8,445 nucleotides of DNA from Intrasporangiaceae bacterium (GTDB lineage: Bacteria; Actinomycetota; Actinomycetes; Actinomycetales; Dermatophilaceae): positions 1-8,445 of the forward strand of contig JAAYSB010000408.1 of the NCBI GenBank assembly GCA_012518475.1. The letters are read 5' to 3'. The notes under the pieces are model-generated. The model searched no databases. It saw only the letters and a list, made by a program, of their open reading frames with translations, and was not told the origin of the DNA. Shown in pieces: positions 1 through 6,432 of the stretch; the stretch's first letter is position 1; every line of letters begins with the position of its first letter. The position numbers and the translations under genes were made by a program.

Positions 1-65
1 ATAGCGTCCCTCGACCGCTCGACATAGGACGGGCGCGCCCGGCCCACGGGTTGCCCACCGGCCAT
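1..65 (-). CDS. Possible N-terminus of a divergent TetR-family regulator (partial)
   Basis: An open minus-strand frame starts at ATG 65-63 and runs off the left edge of the window after 21 codons. It reads MAGGQPVGR, then ARPSYVERSRDA. The SYVE-x-SR stretch resembles the segment that opens the first DNA-binding helix in many actinobacterial TetR-family repressors. Third codon positions are mostly G or C, as in the real genes nearby. As I recall, Mycobacterium tuberculosis also has a TetR gene beside lhr-nei, which fits, although here the gene would point away from lhr. No clear Shine-Dalgarno sequence precedes the ATG. A GTG at codon 7, with GGTGGG upstream, is an alternative start. With so little protein visible this is a guess from a short motif, and it could be a chance open frame. 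Confidence 0.35.
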   Translation of the reverse strand, partial: MAGGQPVGRARPSYVERSRDA

Positions 66-70
66 CGAGG

Positions 71-82
71 GCTCACGTGGGC
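71..82. promoter_or_regulatory. Near-perfect palindrome in the region upstream of lhr
   Basis: GCTCACGTGGGC is a 12-base inverted repeat around CACGTG with one mismatched pair. It lies between the possible divergent regulator start (65) and the lhr start (118), where an operator shared by both genes would be expected. Short palindromes are common in GC-rich DNA, so this is a weak candidate. I could not identify a convincing -10 or -35 element for lhr in positions 1-117. Confidence 0.15.
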
Positions 83-101
83 GAAGGTGTCTGCACGGGG
101 T

Positions 102-107
102 GAGAGG
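102..107 (+). promoter_or_regulatory. Ribosome binding site deciding the lhr start
   Basis: GAGAGG lies 10 bases before ATG 118 and favours that codon over the in-frame GTG at 100, which would add only six residues (MRGLAA) and has a poorer upstream sequence (CTGCACGGG). The protein from ATG 118 begins MAEQTRGDDILDRF, which fits the usual Lhr N-terminus. Confidence 0.5.
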
Positions 108-117
108 CTTAGCGGCG

Positions 118-3100
118 ATGGCTGAGCAGACGCGCGGGGACGACATCCTCGACCGGTTCTCCGAGCCCACAGCCGCGTGGTTCCGGAGCAGCTTCGCCGC
201 GCCCACAGACGCCCAGGTCGGCGCCTGGACGGCGACGAGCTCGGGCCGCAACGCCCTCGTCGTCGCCCCGACCGGCTCGGGCAAGACGCTCTCGGCGTTC
301 CTCTGGGCGATCGACAGACTGGTCGTCGAGGGTCCTCCCGAGGACCCGATGCGCCGGTGCCGGGTCCTCTATGTCTCCCCGCTCAAGGCGCTCGCCGTCG
401 ACGTGGAGCGGAACCTGCGCTCACCGCTTGTCGGGATCGGGCACGCCGCGCGACGTCTCGGTCTGCCGGACAGCGCAGCCGTCTCGGACATCAGCGTCGC
501 GGTGCGCTCCGGGGACACCCCCGCAGCCGAGCGACGCGCGTTCGCCAAGGCCCCGAGCGACATCCTCATCACGACCCCGGAGTCGCTCTTCCTTCTGCTC
601 ACGAGCCAGGCACGCGAGTCATTGCGCGGCATCGACACAGTCATCATCGACGAGATCCACGCCGTCGCCGGGACCAAGCGCGGCGCCCATCTCGCACTGA
701 GCCTGGAGCGCCTGGATGCGTTGTTGGACAAGCCTGCTCAGCGCATCGGCCTGTCTGCGACGGTGCGCCCGATCGAGGAGGTCGGCCGGTTCCTCGCAGG
801 GGGACGCGACGTCGACACGGTCGCGCCGGAGAGCACCAAGGAGTGGGACCTCGACGTCGTCGTGCCCGTGCCGGACATGGCAGCGATGGGTCAGGTCGTC
901 GAAGAGGACCTCAGCGGTTCCGCAGCAGCCGACCCCCGCCGGACGAGCATCTGGCCGCACGTCGAGGAGCGCGTCTGCGACCTCATCGAGGCGCACCGCT
1001 CGACGATCGTCTTCACGAACTCGCGGCGGCTCGCCGAGTCCCTGACCACCCGGCTCAATGAGATCTGGCTCGAGCGGCACCCGGACCAGGAAGGGGTGAG
1101 CGAGCTGGCCCGCTCGCACCACGGCTCGATCAGCAAGGAGCACCGCGCCCAGATCGAGGACGACCTCAAGTCCGGCCGCCTCCCCGCCGTGGTGGCGACG
1201 AGCAGCCTCGAGCTCGGCATCGACATGGGGGCGGTCGATCTGGTGATCCAGGTCGAGTCCCCGCCGAGTGTCGCGAGCGGGCTGCAGCGCGTTGGCCGGG
1301 CCGGCCACCAGGTCGGTGCGGTCTCCCGCGGCGTCATGTTCCCGAAGTTCCGCGGCGACCTCCTCCAGACGGCCGTCGTCGTCGAGCGGATGCAGGCCGG
1401 CGCCATCGAGGAGCTCCGGGTTCCGGCCAACCCCCTCGACGTGCTCGCCCAGCAGATCGTCGCCATGGCTGCGATGGACGAGTGGCAGGTCGGCGAGCTC
1501 GAGCAGCTCATCCGTCGGGCAGCACCGTTCTCGGCACTGACCCGACCCGTTCTCGAGGCGACCCTCGACATGCTCGCCGGCCGATACCCGAGTGAGGAGT
1601 TCGCCGAGCTGCGCGCCCGGATCGTGTGGGACCGGCTCACCGACACGATCACCGGACGGCGCGGAGCCCAGCGGCTCGCAGTGACCTCCGGGGGGACGAT
1701 CCCGGACCGCGGTCTCTACGGCGTCTTCCTCGCCGGTGGCGACGGCCCCGGACGCCGGGTCGGCGAGCTCGACGAGGAGATGGTCTATGAGTCCCGCGTC
1801 GGAGACGTCTTCACCCTCGGGACCTCGACCTGGCGGATCGAGGACATCACCCACGACCAGGTCCTCGTCTCCCCCGCCTCCGGCATCCCAGCCCGCCTGC
1901 CGTTCTGGAAGGGCGACTCGCTCGGCCGGCCCTACGAGCTCGGCACCGCCCTCGGGCAGTTCGTCCGGGAGACCTCGACCGTCACCGATGCCCAGGCACG
2001 AGAACGGATCTCGGGCTCCGGCCTGGACGAGTGGGCGGCCGACAACCTGCTGCACTACCTCAAGGAACAGCGCGAGGCCACCGGCTCGCTCCCCGACGAC
2101 CGGACCATCGTCGTCGAACGCTTCCGGGACGAGATCGGGGACTGGCGTGTTGTCGTGCACTCCCCCTACGGCCGCTCGGTCCACGCCCCGTGGGCCCTCG
2201 GCGTCTCGGCCCGCATGCGTGAACGCTTCGGCATGGACGTCCAGGCGATGGCGGCCGACGACGGCATCGTCTTCCGGCTCCCCGATATCGAGCTCGACGA
2301 CTTCACCGGCTCCGACTCCTCGCCACATCTTCCACATAGCAGCGAAACGGCGAACGGTCAGGGATCGCCAGATCTACCGAATAGCAGCCACAGTGCGAAC
2401 ACCTCCCACGGGGACGGGGTCGCTGCCCTCATCGAGGCCGTCCTCATCGACCCCGACGAGATCGCTCAGATCGTCACCGAGGAGATCGGCGGATCGCCCC
2501 TGTTCGCCGCGCGATTCAGGGAGTGTGCCGCCCGCGCCCTGCTCCTGCCGAAGCGCCGCCCCGACCGCCGCCAGCCGCTCTGGCAGCAGCGCCAGCGATC
2601 GGCCCAGCTCCTCGAGGTCGCGAGCAACTACCCGACCTTCCCGATCATCCTCGAGGCCGTGCGTGAGTGTGTGCAGGACGTCTTCGACGTTCCCGGGCTG
2701 GTCGACCTGCTCCGTCGGGTCCAGCGCCGCGAGGTCCAGGTCGTCGATGTCGAAACGCGCCAGCCGTCACCCTTCGCCCAGTCGATGCTCTTCGGCTATG
2801 TCGCCCAGTTCCTCTATGAGGGCGACTCCCCCCTCGCCGAACGCCGGGCCGCCGCCCTCGCCCTCGACCCCAATCTCCTCGCCGACCTGCTGGGGCAGAG
2901 CGAAGGGCTCGCGCTGCGGGATCTCCTTGACCCGGAAGCGATCTCACAGACCGAGCGCGAGCTGCAGCGCCTCACCCCGGAGCGAGCAGCCCGCGACAGC
3001 GAGGACGTCGTCGACCTGCTCCGTGTTCTCGGACCACTCCCCCTGGAGGCCATCGCTGAGCGCACCCGCGAGGACTCCCGCGACGAGGTCGGCGCCTGGC

Positions 3101-4893
3101 TGGAGCGTCTCGTCGACGCCCGCCAGATCATCCCCGTGCGGGTGGCCGGCGAGGAGCGGTTCGCCGCGATCGAGGACGCCGCCCGCCTGCGCGACGCGCT
3201 CGGAGTGAGCCTGCCGGTCGGGGTGAGCGACGCATACCTGGAATCGGTGGCCGACCCGATCGGTGACCTGATCAGGCGGTATGCCCGCACCCACATCCCG
3301 TTCCACGCCGCCTCCGTGGCGCGCTGGTTCGGTCTGGGGATCGCCGTCGTCAGCGACGCTCTGCGGCGGCTCGCGGCGGACGGTCGGATGACGTCCGGTG
3401 AGTTCCTCCCGGCCGCGATCCTCGCGGACCGCGACACCGGGGAGCTGAGTCAGCGGGAGGCCGTCGAGTGGGTCGACCCGGAGGTGCTCCGGCAGATCCG
3501 ACGGCGCTCACTCGCCGCCCTGCGCAAGGAGGTCGAGCCGGTCGACCCGCGCAGCTATGCCCGGTTCCTGCCGAGCTGGCACGCGATCCCGGGGTCACTG
3601 CGGGGCCGGTCCGGGGTGTTGCGGGCGATCGAGCAGCTCGCCGGGGCGGTGCTCCCAGCGAGCGCTCTCGAGAGCGTCGTCCTGCCCGCCCGCGTGCGCG
3701 ACTACGAGCCGAGGCTGCTCGATGACCTCATGGCCTCGGGCGAGGTGCTCTGGCAGGGGCACGGGTCGCTCGCCGGCGACGACGGCTGGGTGTCTCTGCA
3801 CATTGCCGAGACCGCCCACCTCACCGTGCACGACGCCACCGAGGCCCCCGGTGAGCAGGCGCAGGCTCTGCGCGCCGCTCTCACGGGAGGTGGAGCGATG
3901 CACTTCACGGTGCTGGCGGACCGCGCCCGGGCCGCCGAGGTCGAGGGGTCGGCTCTCTGGTCGGACGCCGAGCTCGCCGACGCCCTCTGGGAGCTCGTCT
4001 GGTCCGGGTCGGTCACCGGCGACACCCTCGCGCCACTGCGCGCTCGCCTCTCCGGTGGGCGCACGACCCACAACCGGGGACGGACACGCGCTCCGGCCAG
4101 AGCCCGCTATGCGGGAGGGCGCTCCGGCCTCGGGATGCTCGGAAGTGGCCGGCTCGCGGGTCCGGGAGGGCTGCGGGCGACGCCCCCATCCGTGATCGGA
4201 CGCTGGGCGCTGACTCCCACCCCGATCGACAACGCCACAGCGCGGATGCTCGCGCGGGCCGAGGTGCTGCTCGACCGATACGGCATCGTCACCCGCGGGG
4301 TCGCGGCAGCCGAGGACGTGCCGGGCGGCTTCGCCGGCCTGTACCGGATCTACTCCCAGGCCGAGGAGTCCGGTGTGCTGCGCCGCGGCTACTTCATCGA
4401 GCACCTCGGTGCGGCCCAGTTCGGGGCGACCGCCACCGTGGACCGGCTGCGGGCCACCGGCGAGGGAGAGCGCGATGCTCCCGTCCTCGTCCTTGCCGCA
4501 ACCGACCCGGCGCAGCCGTTCGGTGCGGCCCTAGCGTGGCCCGAGCGGCCCCGGACCGAGAGCGACGCCGAGGGCGACGCAGGCTCTGGGAGCACGGCGA
4601 GGGGGCACCAGCCTGCCCGCAAGGCCGGCTCCCTCGTCCTGCTCCGGGACGGTGAGCTGCTCATGTATGTCGAGCGCGGTGGACGGACCGTTCTCACCTG
4701 GACCGAGGAGCCGGACGCGCTCCAGGCAGCCGCCCAGGCCCTCGCCGGTGCCGTGCGCGCCGGCGCCCTCGGTCGCCTCACCGTGAGCAAGGCCGACGGC
4801 GAGGCCCTTCTCGGCTCGGGCTCCCCGCTCGTTGAGGCACTCCTGTCCGCCGGGTTCCACATGACCCCCCGCGGCCTGCGGATGCGGCGCTGA
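118..4893 (+). CDS. lhr: Lhr-type ATP-dependent helicase (large, bacterial long form)
   Basis: Superfamily 2 helicase of 1591 residues. Mycobacterial Lhr is a 3'-5' translocase that prefers unwinding RNA:DNA hybrids. Numbered from ATG 118, the visible motifs are: motif I APTGSGKT near 50-57 (Lys56), motif II DEIH at 178-181, motif III SAT at 213-215, TNSRR near 300, HHGS near 334, and motif VI QRVGRAGH at 390-397. After the two RecA lobes come the winged-helix/beta-barrel modules. Trp597 in LPFWKGD probably matches the tryptophan that stacks on the tracking strand in mycobacterial Lhr. A helical module (RFRECAARALLLP, then WQQRQRSAQLLEVA) completes the core at about residue 860. The rest is the long C-terminal region, with a basic Gly/Arg-rich linker near 1312-1357 and a variable acidic stretch near 1480-1505. 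The total length is slightly above the roughly 1500 residues of mycobacterial Lhr, partly because of a 15-residue tandem repeat at 735-764. The stop shares one base with the nei start, implying a coupled operon. The family call is very secure. Confidence 0.97.
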   Translation: MAEQTRGDDILDRFSEPTAAWFRSSFAAPTDAQVGAWTATSSGRNALVVAPTGSGKTLSAFLWAIDRLVVEGPPEDPMRRCRVLYVSPLKALAVDVERNLRSPLVGIGHAARRLGLPDSAAVSDISVAVRSGDTPAAERRAFAKAPSDILITTPESLFLLLTSQARESLRGIDTVIIDEIHAVAGTKRGAHLALSLERLDALLDKPAQRIGLSATVRPIEEVGRFLAGGRDVDTVAPESTKEWDLDVVVPVPDMAAMGQVVEEDLSGSAAADPRRTSIWPHVEERVCDLIEAHRSTIVFTNSRRLAESLTTRLNEIWLERHPDQEGVSELARSHHGSISKEHRAQIEDDLKSGRLPAVVATSSLELGIDMGAVDLVIQVESPPSVASGLQRVGRAGHQVGAVSRGVMFPKFRGDLLQTAVVVERMQAGAIEELRVPANPLDVLAQQIVAMAAMDEWQVGELEQLIRRAAPFSALTRPVLEATLDMLAGRYPSEEFAELRARIVWDRLTDTITGRRGAQRLAVTSGGTIPDRGLYGVFLAGGDGPGRRVGELDEEMVYESRVGDVFTLGTSTWRIEDITHDQVLVSPASGIPARLPFWKGDSLGRPYELGTALGQFVRETSTVTDAQARERISGSGLDEWAADNLLHYLKEQREATGSLPDDRTIVVERFRDEIGDWRVVVHSPYGRSVHAPWALGVSARMRERFGMDVQAMAADDGIVFRLPDIELDDFTGSDSSPHLPHSSETANGQGSPDLPNSSHSANTSHGDGVAALIEAVLIDPDEIAQIVTEEIGGSPLFAARFRECAARALLLPKRRPDRRQPLWQQRQRSAQLLEVASNYPTFPIILEAVRECVQDVFDVPGLVDLLRRVQRREVQVVDVETRQPSPFAQSMLFGYVAQFLYEGDSPLAERRAAALALDPNLLADLLGQSEGLALRDLLDPEAISQTERELQRLTPERAARDSEDVVDLLRVLGPLPLEAIAERTREDSRDEVGAWLERLVDARQIIPVRVAGEERFAAIEDAARLRDALGVSLPVGVSDAYLESVADPIGDLIRRYARTHIPFHAASVARWFGLGIAVVSDALRRLAADGRMTSGEFLPAAILADRDTGELSQREAVEWVDPEVLRQIRRRSLAALRKEVEPVDPRSYARFLPSWHAIPGSLRGRSGVLRAIEQLAGAVLPASALESVVLPARVRDYEPRLLDDLMASGEVLWQGHGSLAGDDGWVSLHIAETAHLTVHDATEAPGEQAQALRAALTGGGAMHFTVLADRARAAEVEGSALWSDAELADALWELVWSGSVTGDTLAPLRARLSGGRTTHNRGRTRAPARARYAGGRSGLGMLGSGRLAGPGGLRATPPSVIGRWALTPTPIDNATARMLARAEVLLDRYGIVTRGVAAAEDVPGGFAGLYRIYSQAEESGVLRRGYFIEHLGAAQFGATATVDRLRATGEGERDAPVLVLAATDPAQPFGAALAWPERPRTESDAEGDAGSGSTARGHQPARKAGSLVLLRDGELLMYVERGGRTVLTWTEEPDALQAAAQALAGAVRAGALGRLTVSKADGEALLGSGSPLVEALLSAGFHMTPRGLRMRR
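2320..2409 (+). repeat. Two tandem 45-base imperfect repeat units inside lhr
   Basis: Units begin at 2320 and 2365. Their first 36 bases match at 28 of 36 positions, and the remaining nine bases of each unit are not alike. The period is exactly 15 codons and is in frame, giving two peptide units of pattern S-P-x-L-P-x-S-S-x-x-A-N (residues 735-746 and 750-761). The 36-base cores are about 56% G+C, clearly below the surrounding gene. The repeat sits in a hydrophilic loop between the conserved segments FRLPDIELDDF and DPDEIAQIVTEEIGG, where other Lhr proteins vary in length, so it probably does not disturb the fold. Confidence 0.75.
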
Positions 4894-5744
4894 TGCCCGA
4901 GGGTGACACCGTCTGGCGGACCTGTCAGCGCCTGGACACGGTGTTCCGCGGCCAGGTCCTGGCCCTCGCAGAGCTTCGTTGGGGCCGGCTCATCGACAGT
5001 GATCTCACCGGGATGGGCACGATCGAGGTCGTGCCGCGGGGCAAGCACATCCTGCACCGCCTTGACTCCGGGCTGACTGTCCACTCCCATCTGAAGATGG
5101 AGGGCTCCTGGCGGATCCAGGACGCCACCGACCGGGTGCCGCAGCAGGACCGCATCCGCGCCGTCCTCGGCACCGACCGCTGGACGGCGCTAGGCTCACG
5201 CCTCGGCCGGCTCGACCTGGTCCGCACCGACGACGAGGCCACCCTCGTCGGACACCTCGGCCCCGATATCCTCGGCGAGGACTGGGACCGCGATCGCGCG
5301 GTCGCCAACCTGCGCGCCGGACGGTTGGGCAGCACTCACGACCTCATCGCGGCGAGCTTGCTCGACCAGCGCAACCTCGCCGGGATCGGGACGATGTGGG
5401 CCAGCGAGGGTCTGTGGGTCGAGCGCATCAACCCGTGGCGGCCGGTGTCGGAGCTGGGCGACGCGCAGCTCTCCGCGCTCCTGGACCGGATCAAGCGCCT
5501 CATGACCCAGGCCTGTGCGAAGCTCCCCGGCGAGTCCTACGTGCACGCGCGCTCCGGCCATCCGTGCCGCCGCTGTGGCCAGACCATCCGGGTGGCCCTG
5601 GCCGGGCCCGCCGACCGCGAGCGCACGCTGTTCTCGTGCCCCCGCTGCCAGGACGGTCTGGCGCCGACCGATGACGGGAAGCCTCAGGCGCCGCTCTCCA
5701 GCGGTCAGTCACGCTCCCGCAGCGGCTACCGACGACGCACGTGA
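4893..5744 (+). CDS. nei: Fpg/Nei-family DNA glycosylase/AP lyase (endonuclease VIII type)
   Basis: A base-excision repair enzyme of 283 residues that removes oxidised bases and cleaves the resulting abasic site by beta/delta elimination. The N-terminus MPEGDTVW supplies the catalytic Pro2 (the Schiff-base nucleophile once Met1 is removed) and Glu3. Lys51 in PRGKHIL matches the catalytic lysine of the family, and HLKMEGSW is the conserved strand that follows. The helix-two-turn-helix is at about 157-175 (LLDQRNLAGIGTMWASEGLW), with Asn161 contacting DNA. A zinc finger uses Cys225, Cys228, Cys249 and Cys252 (C-X2-C-X20-C-X2-C), with Arg244 at the hairpin tip. PEGDTV rather than PELPEV points to Nei/Nei2 rather than MutM, so oxidised pyrimidines are the likely substrates. 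About 30 residues rich in Ser, Gly and Arg follow the zinc finger. The start overlaps the lhr stop by one base (TGATG), implying translational coupling, and M. tuberculosis has the same lhr-nei order. Confidence 0.95.
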   Translation: MPEGDTVWRTCQRLDTVFRGQVLALAELRWGRLIDSDLTGMGTIEVVPRGKHILHRLDSGLTVHSHLKMEGSWRIQDATDRVPQQDRIRAVLGTDRWTALGSRLGRLDLVRTDDEATLVGHLGPDILGEDWDRDRAVANLRAGRLGSTHDLIAASLLDQRNLAGIGTMWASEGLWVERINPWRPVSELGDAQLSALLDRIKRLMTQACAKLPGESYVHARSGHPCRRCGQTIRVALAGPADRERTLFSCPRCQDGLAPTDDGKPQAPLSSGQSRSRSGYRRRT

Positions 5745-5900
5745 CGTTCCGTGCGCCCGCCGGCCTCTCCCCCGATCTTCAGAATCTGGCCGCTCAGCCG
5801 ACCCGTGCCGATTCCTTGTGCGGTCGGCGCGTCCCATGAGATGAATCAGGCCGTGGATGACGACGATGGCCACATAGATCCAGCGGAGCACTCGGTTCAT
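5709..5900 (-). pseudogene. Truncated small membrane protein (first helix only)
   Basis: A minus-strand frame of 63 codons starts at ATG 5900, six bases after a strong ribosome binding site. Residues 6-23 (RWIYVAIVVIHGLIHLMG) form a hydrophobic helix ending in HGLIHLMG. This matches the start of a family of small multi-helix proteins of unknown function found in actinobacteria, in which more helices normally follow. Here the sequence turns abruptly into an Arg/Asp/Ser-rich tail (RADRTRNRHGS and onward) with no second membrane segment, and it ends inside the 3' part of nei on the opposite strand (36 bases overlap). The start and first helix look genuine and the rest looks like sequence joined after a deletion. 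It could still be translated as a one-helix protein. The ATG overlaps the stop of the ABC ATPase remnant as ATGA. Confidence 0.6.
5736..5755 (+). terminator. Weak hairpin at the nei stop codon
   Basis: CGCACG (5736-5741) and CGTGCG (5750-5755) form a 6-base-pair stem with an 8-base loop that contains the nei stop codon. No T-run follows, so this is not a classical intrinsic terminator. Actinobacterial terminators often lack T-runs, which is why it is listed. It is the only obvious stem near the end of the lhr-nei operon. Confidence 0.2.
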
Positions 5901-6001
5901 GGTGCTCTCCTTCGAGGCCCGTCAGGACTTCGGTCGCAGGTCACGTCATCCACGGCCGTCTTGTCGCCGTAGCGCTTCGTGAGATTCACCGCCTCGATCA
6001 C
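5897..6001 (-). pseudogene. N-terminal remnant of an ABC transporter ATP-binding protein
   Basis: From GTG 6001 the minus strand reads 34 codons. Residues 2-19 are IEAVNLTKRYGDKTAVDD, followed by VT. This is the canonical beginning of drug/bacitracin-export type ABC ATPases of actinobacteria, where it is normally followed by a VRPG-type turn and the Walker A motif GPNGAGKST. Here it continues CDRSPDGPRRRAP and stops at 5897, so Walker A, signature, Walker B and H-loop are all absent and the product cannot be an ATPase. The bases after ACC (TGCGACCG) would read as the usual VRP stretch if about seven bases had been lost, so small deletions may have broken the gene. A good ribosome binding site precedes the GTG. 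The stop overlaps the next ATG (ATGA). Recognition rests on about 20 residues, but these are very characteristic. Confidence 0.7.
5907..5913 (-). promoter_or_regulatory. Ribosome binding site for the truncated membrane protein
   Basis: On the minus strand GAAGGAG lies six bases before ATG 5900. It is the best Shine-Dalgarno match in the window, and it supports this ATG as a real, or formerly real, start even though the gene behind it is cut short. Confidence 0.65.
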
Positions 6002-6008
6002 GGACCGG

Positions 6009-6014
6009 TCACCT
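6009..6014 (-). promoter_or_regulatory. Ribosome binding site for the ABC ATPase remnant
   Basis: On the minus strand AGGTGA, within GAGAGGTGACC, lies seven bases before GTG 6001. It supports that GTG as the original initiation codon of the ABC ATPase gene. Confidence 0.55.
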
Positions 6015-6036
6015 CTCTCACTGGCACCCCCGTGGG

Positions 6037-6237
6037 TCAGCGGCGGGTGGTCATCACGCTGTACACCGCTCCGAGCACCACTCCGGCAGCGGCGCCGAAG
6101 GCAAGACCCAGTGCGATGCCGTCCCGACCGCCGAGGACCAGGCCGAGGATGAGGCCGAGCCCTGCACCCATCGCTACGGCGAAGGGGATCGCGAGCCCCG
6201 GCGGCGTCGTGTTGGCGTCTTGCGGCATGGCGATCAT
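6037..6237 (-). CDS. Small glycine-rich two-helix membrane protein, function unknown
   Basis: This reads as a 66-residue protein from ATG 6237 (MIAMPQDANTTPPG...). Another in-frame ATG at 6228 would give 63 residues. A short polar N-terminus is followed by two hydrophobic segments, about residues 14-36 and 41-62, joined by GGRDG, with glycines spaced every few residues (GAGLGLILGLVLGG, then GLAFGAAAGVVLG). Such glycine patterns allow tight helix packing. The protein ends in a short basic tail, MTTRR. The frame is open upstream to ATG 6345, but that extra part is polar and Cys/Arg-containing, unlike the rest, and covers a likely regulatory site, so I prefer the short form. No strong Shine-Dalgarno sequence precedes either ATG. 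The stop lies 35 bases before the ABC ATPase remnant, so the two probably shared a transcript. Similar small proteins occur widely in actinobacteria without assigned function. Confidence 0.6.
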   Translation of the reverse strand: MIAMPQDANTTPPGLAIPFAVAMGAGLGLILGLVLGGRDGIALGLAFGAAAGVVLGAVYSVMTTRR

Positions 6238-6296
6238 CTCGCTCGATCGGGTGCTCAGGATGTCTTTCAGTCTGCTCCTGCCCGGTGTCACCTCGC

Positions 6297-6312
6297 AGTG
6301 ATCTGGGTCACA
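6297..6312. promoter_or_regulatory. CRP/FNR-family-like operator
   Basis: AGTGA-TCTGGG-TCACA matches the CRP-family consensus TGTGA-N6-TCACA at nine of ten half-site bases. Actinobacterial Crp and GlxR recognise essentially this sequence. On the minus strand it lies about 60 bases before the start of the small membrane protein (ATG 6237), a normal position for a promoter-linked operator. I could not recognise a -10 element between it and the ATG, so whether it activates, represses or is inert is open. Confidence 0.4.
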
Positions 6313-6432
6313 CACACGGGCCGGGCGCGTCACGGCGTGCCGCACGGCCGCAAGCCTCAGAGCTCCTTGCTCGGGCTCACCGAGTCGGGGGCAGGTGTCA
6401 CCAGCCCACGGGACCGGCGAGCCGAGAGAGGT

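Noticed and set aside
100..117. GTG start of lhr at 100
   Set aside because: It adds only MRGLAA and has a weaker upstream site. GAGAGG is better placed for ATG 118. The GTG cannot be fully excluded.
619..2337. Long minus-strand open frame (572 codons) opposite lhr
   Set aside because: It is a shadow of lhr: low-complexity Asp/Gly/Val/Arg composition, no recognisable domain, and complete overlap with conserved helicase motifs on the plus strand.
1736..3208. Plus-strand open frame in another phase of lhr (490 codons)
   Set aside because: Composition is almost entirely Ser, Arg, Pro, Thr and Ala, typical of a shifted reading of a GC-rich gene, and lhr is intact across it.
5751..5972. Plus-strand 73-codon frame after nei
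   Set aside because: No ribosome binding site and no recognisable protein. The minus strand here carries the two gene remnants with good starts.
6238..6345. N-terminal extension of the small membrane protein to ATG 6345
   Set aside because: The extra 36 residues are polar, include two cysteines and several arginines, and overlap the CRP-like palindrome. The hydrophobic pattern is complete without them.
6330..6352. Palindromic cluster around CGTGCCGCACG
   Set aside because: Loop too short for a hairpin and no T-run. It looks like ordinary GC-rich symmetry and has no gene at the right distance to act as an operator.
6370..6384. Hairpin CTCGG-GCTCA-CCGAG as clgR terminator
   Set aside because: Only five base pairs with no T-run on the clgR strand, and many equal stems occur by chance at this G+C content.
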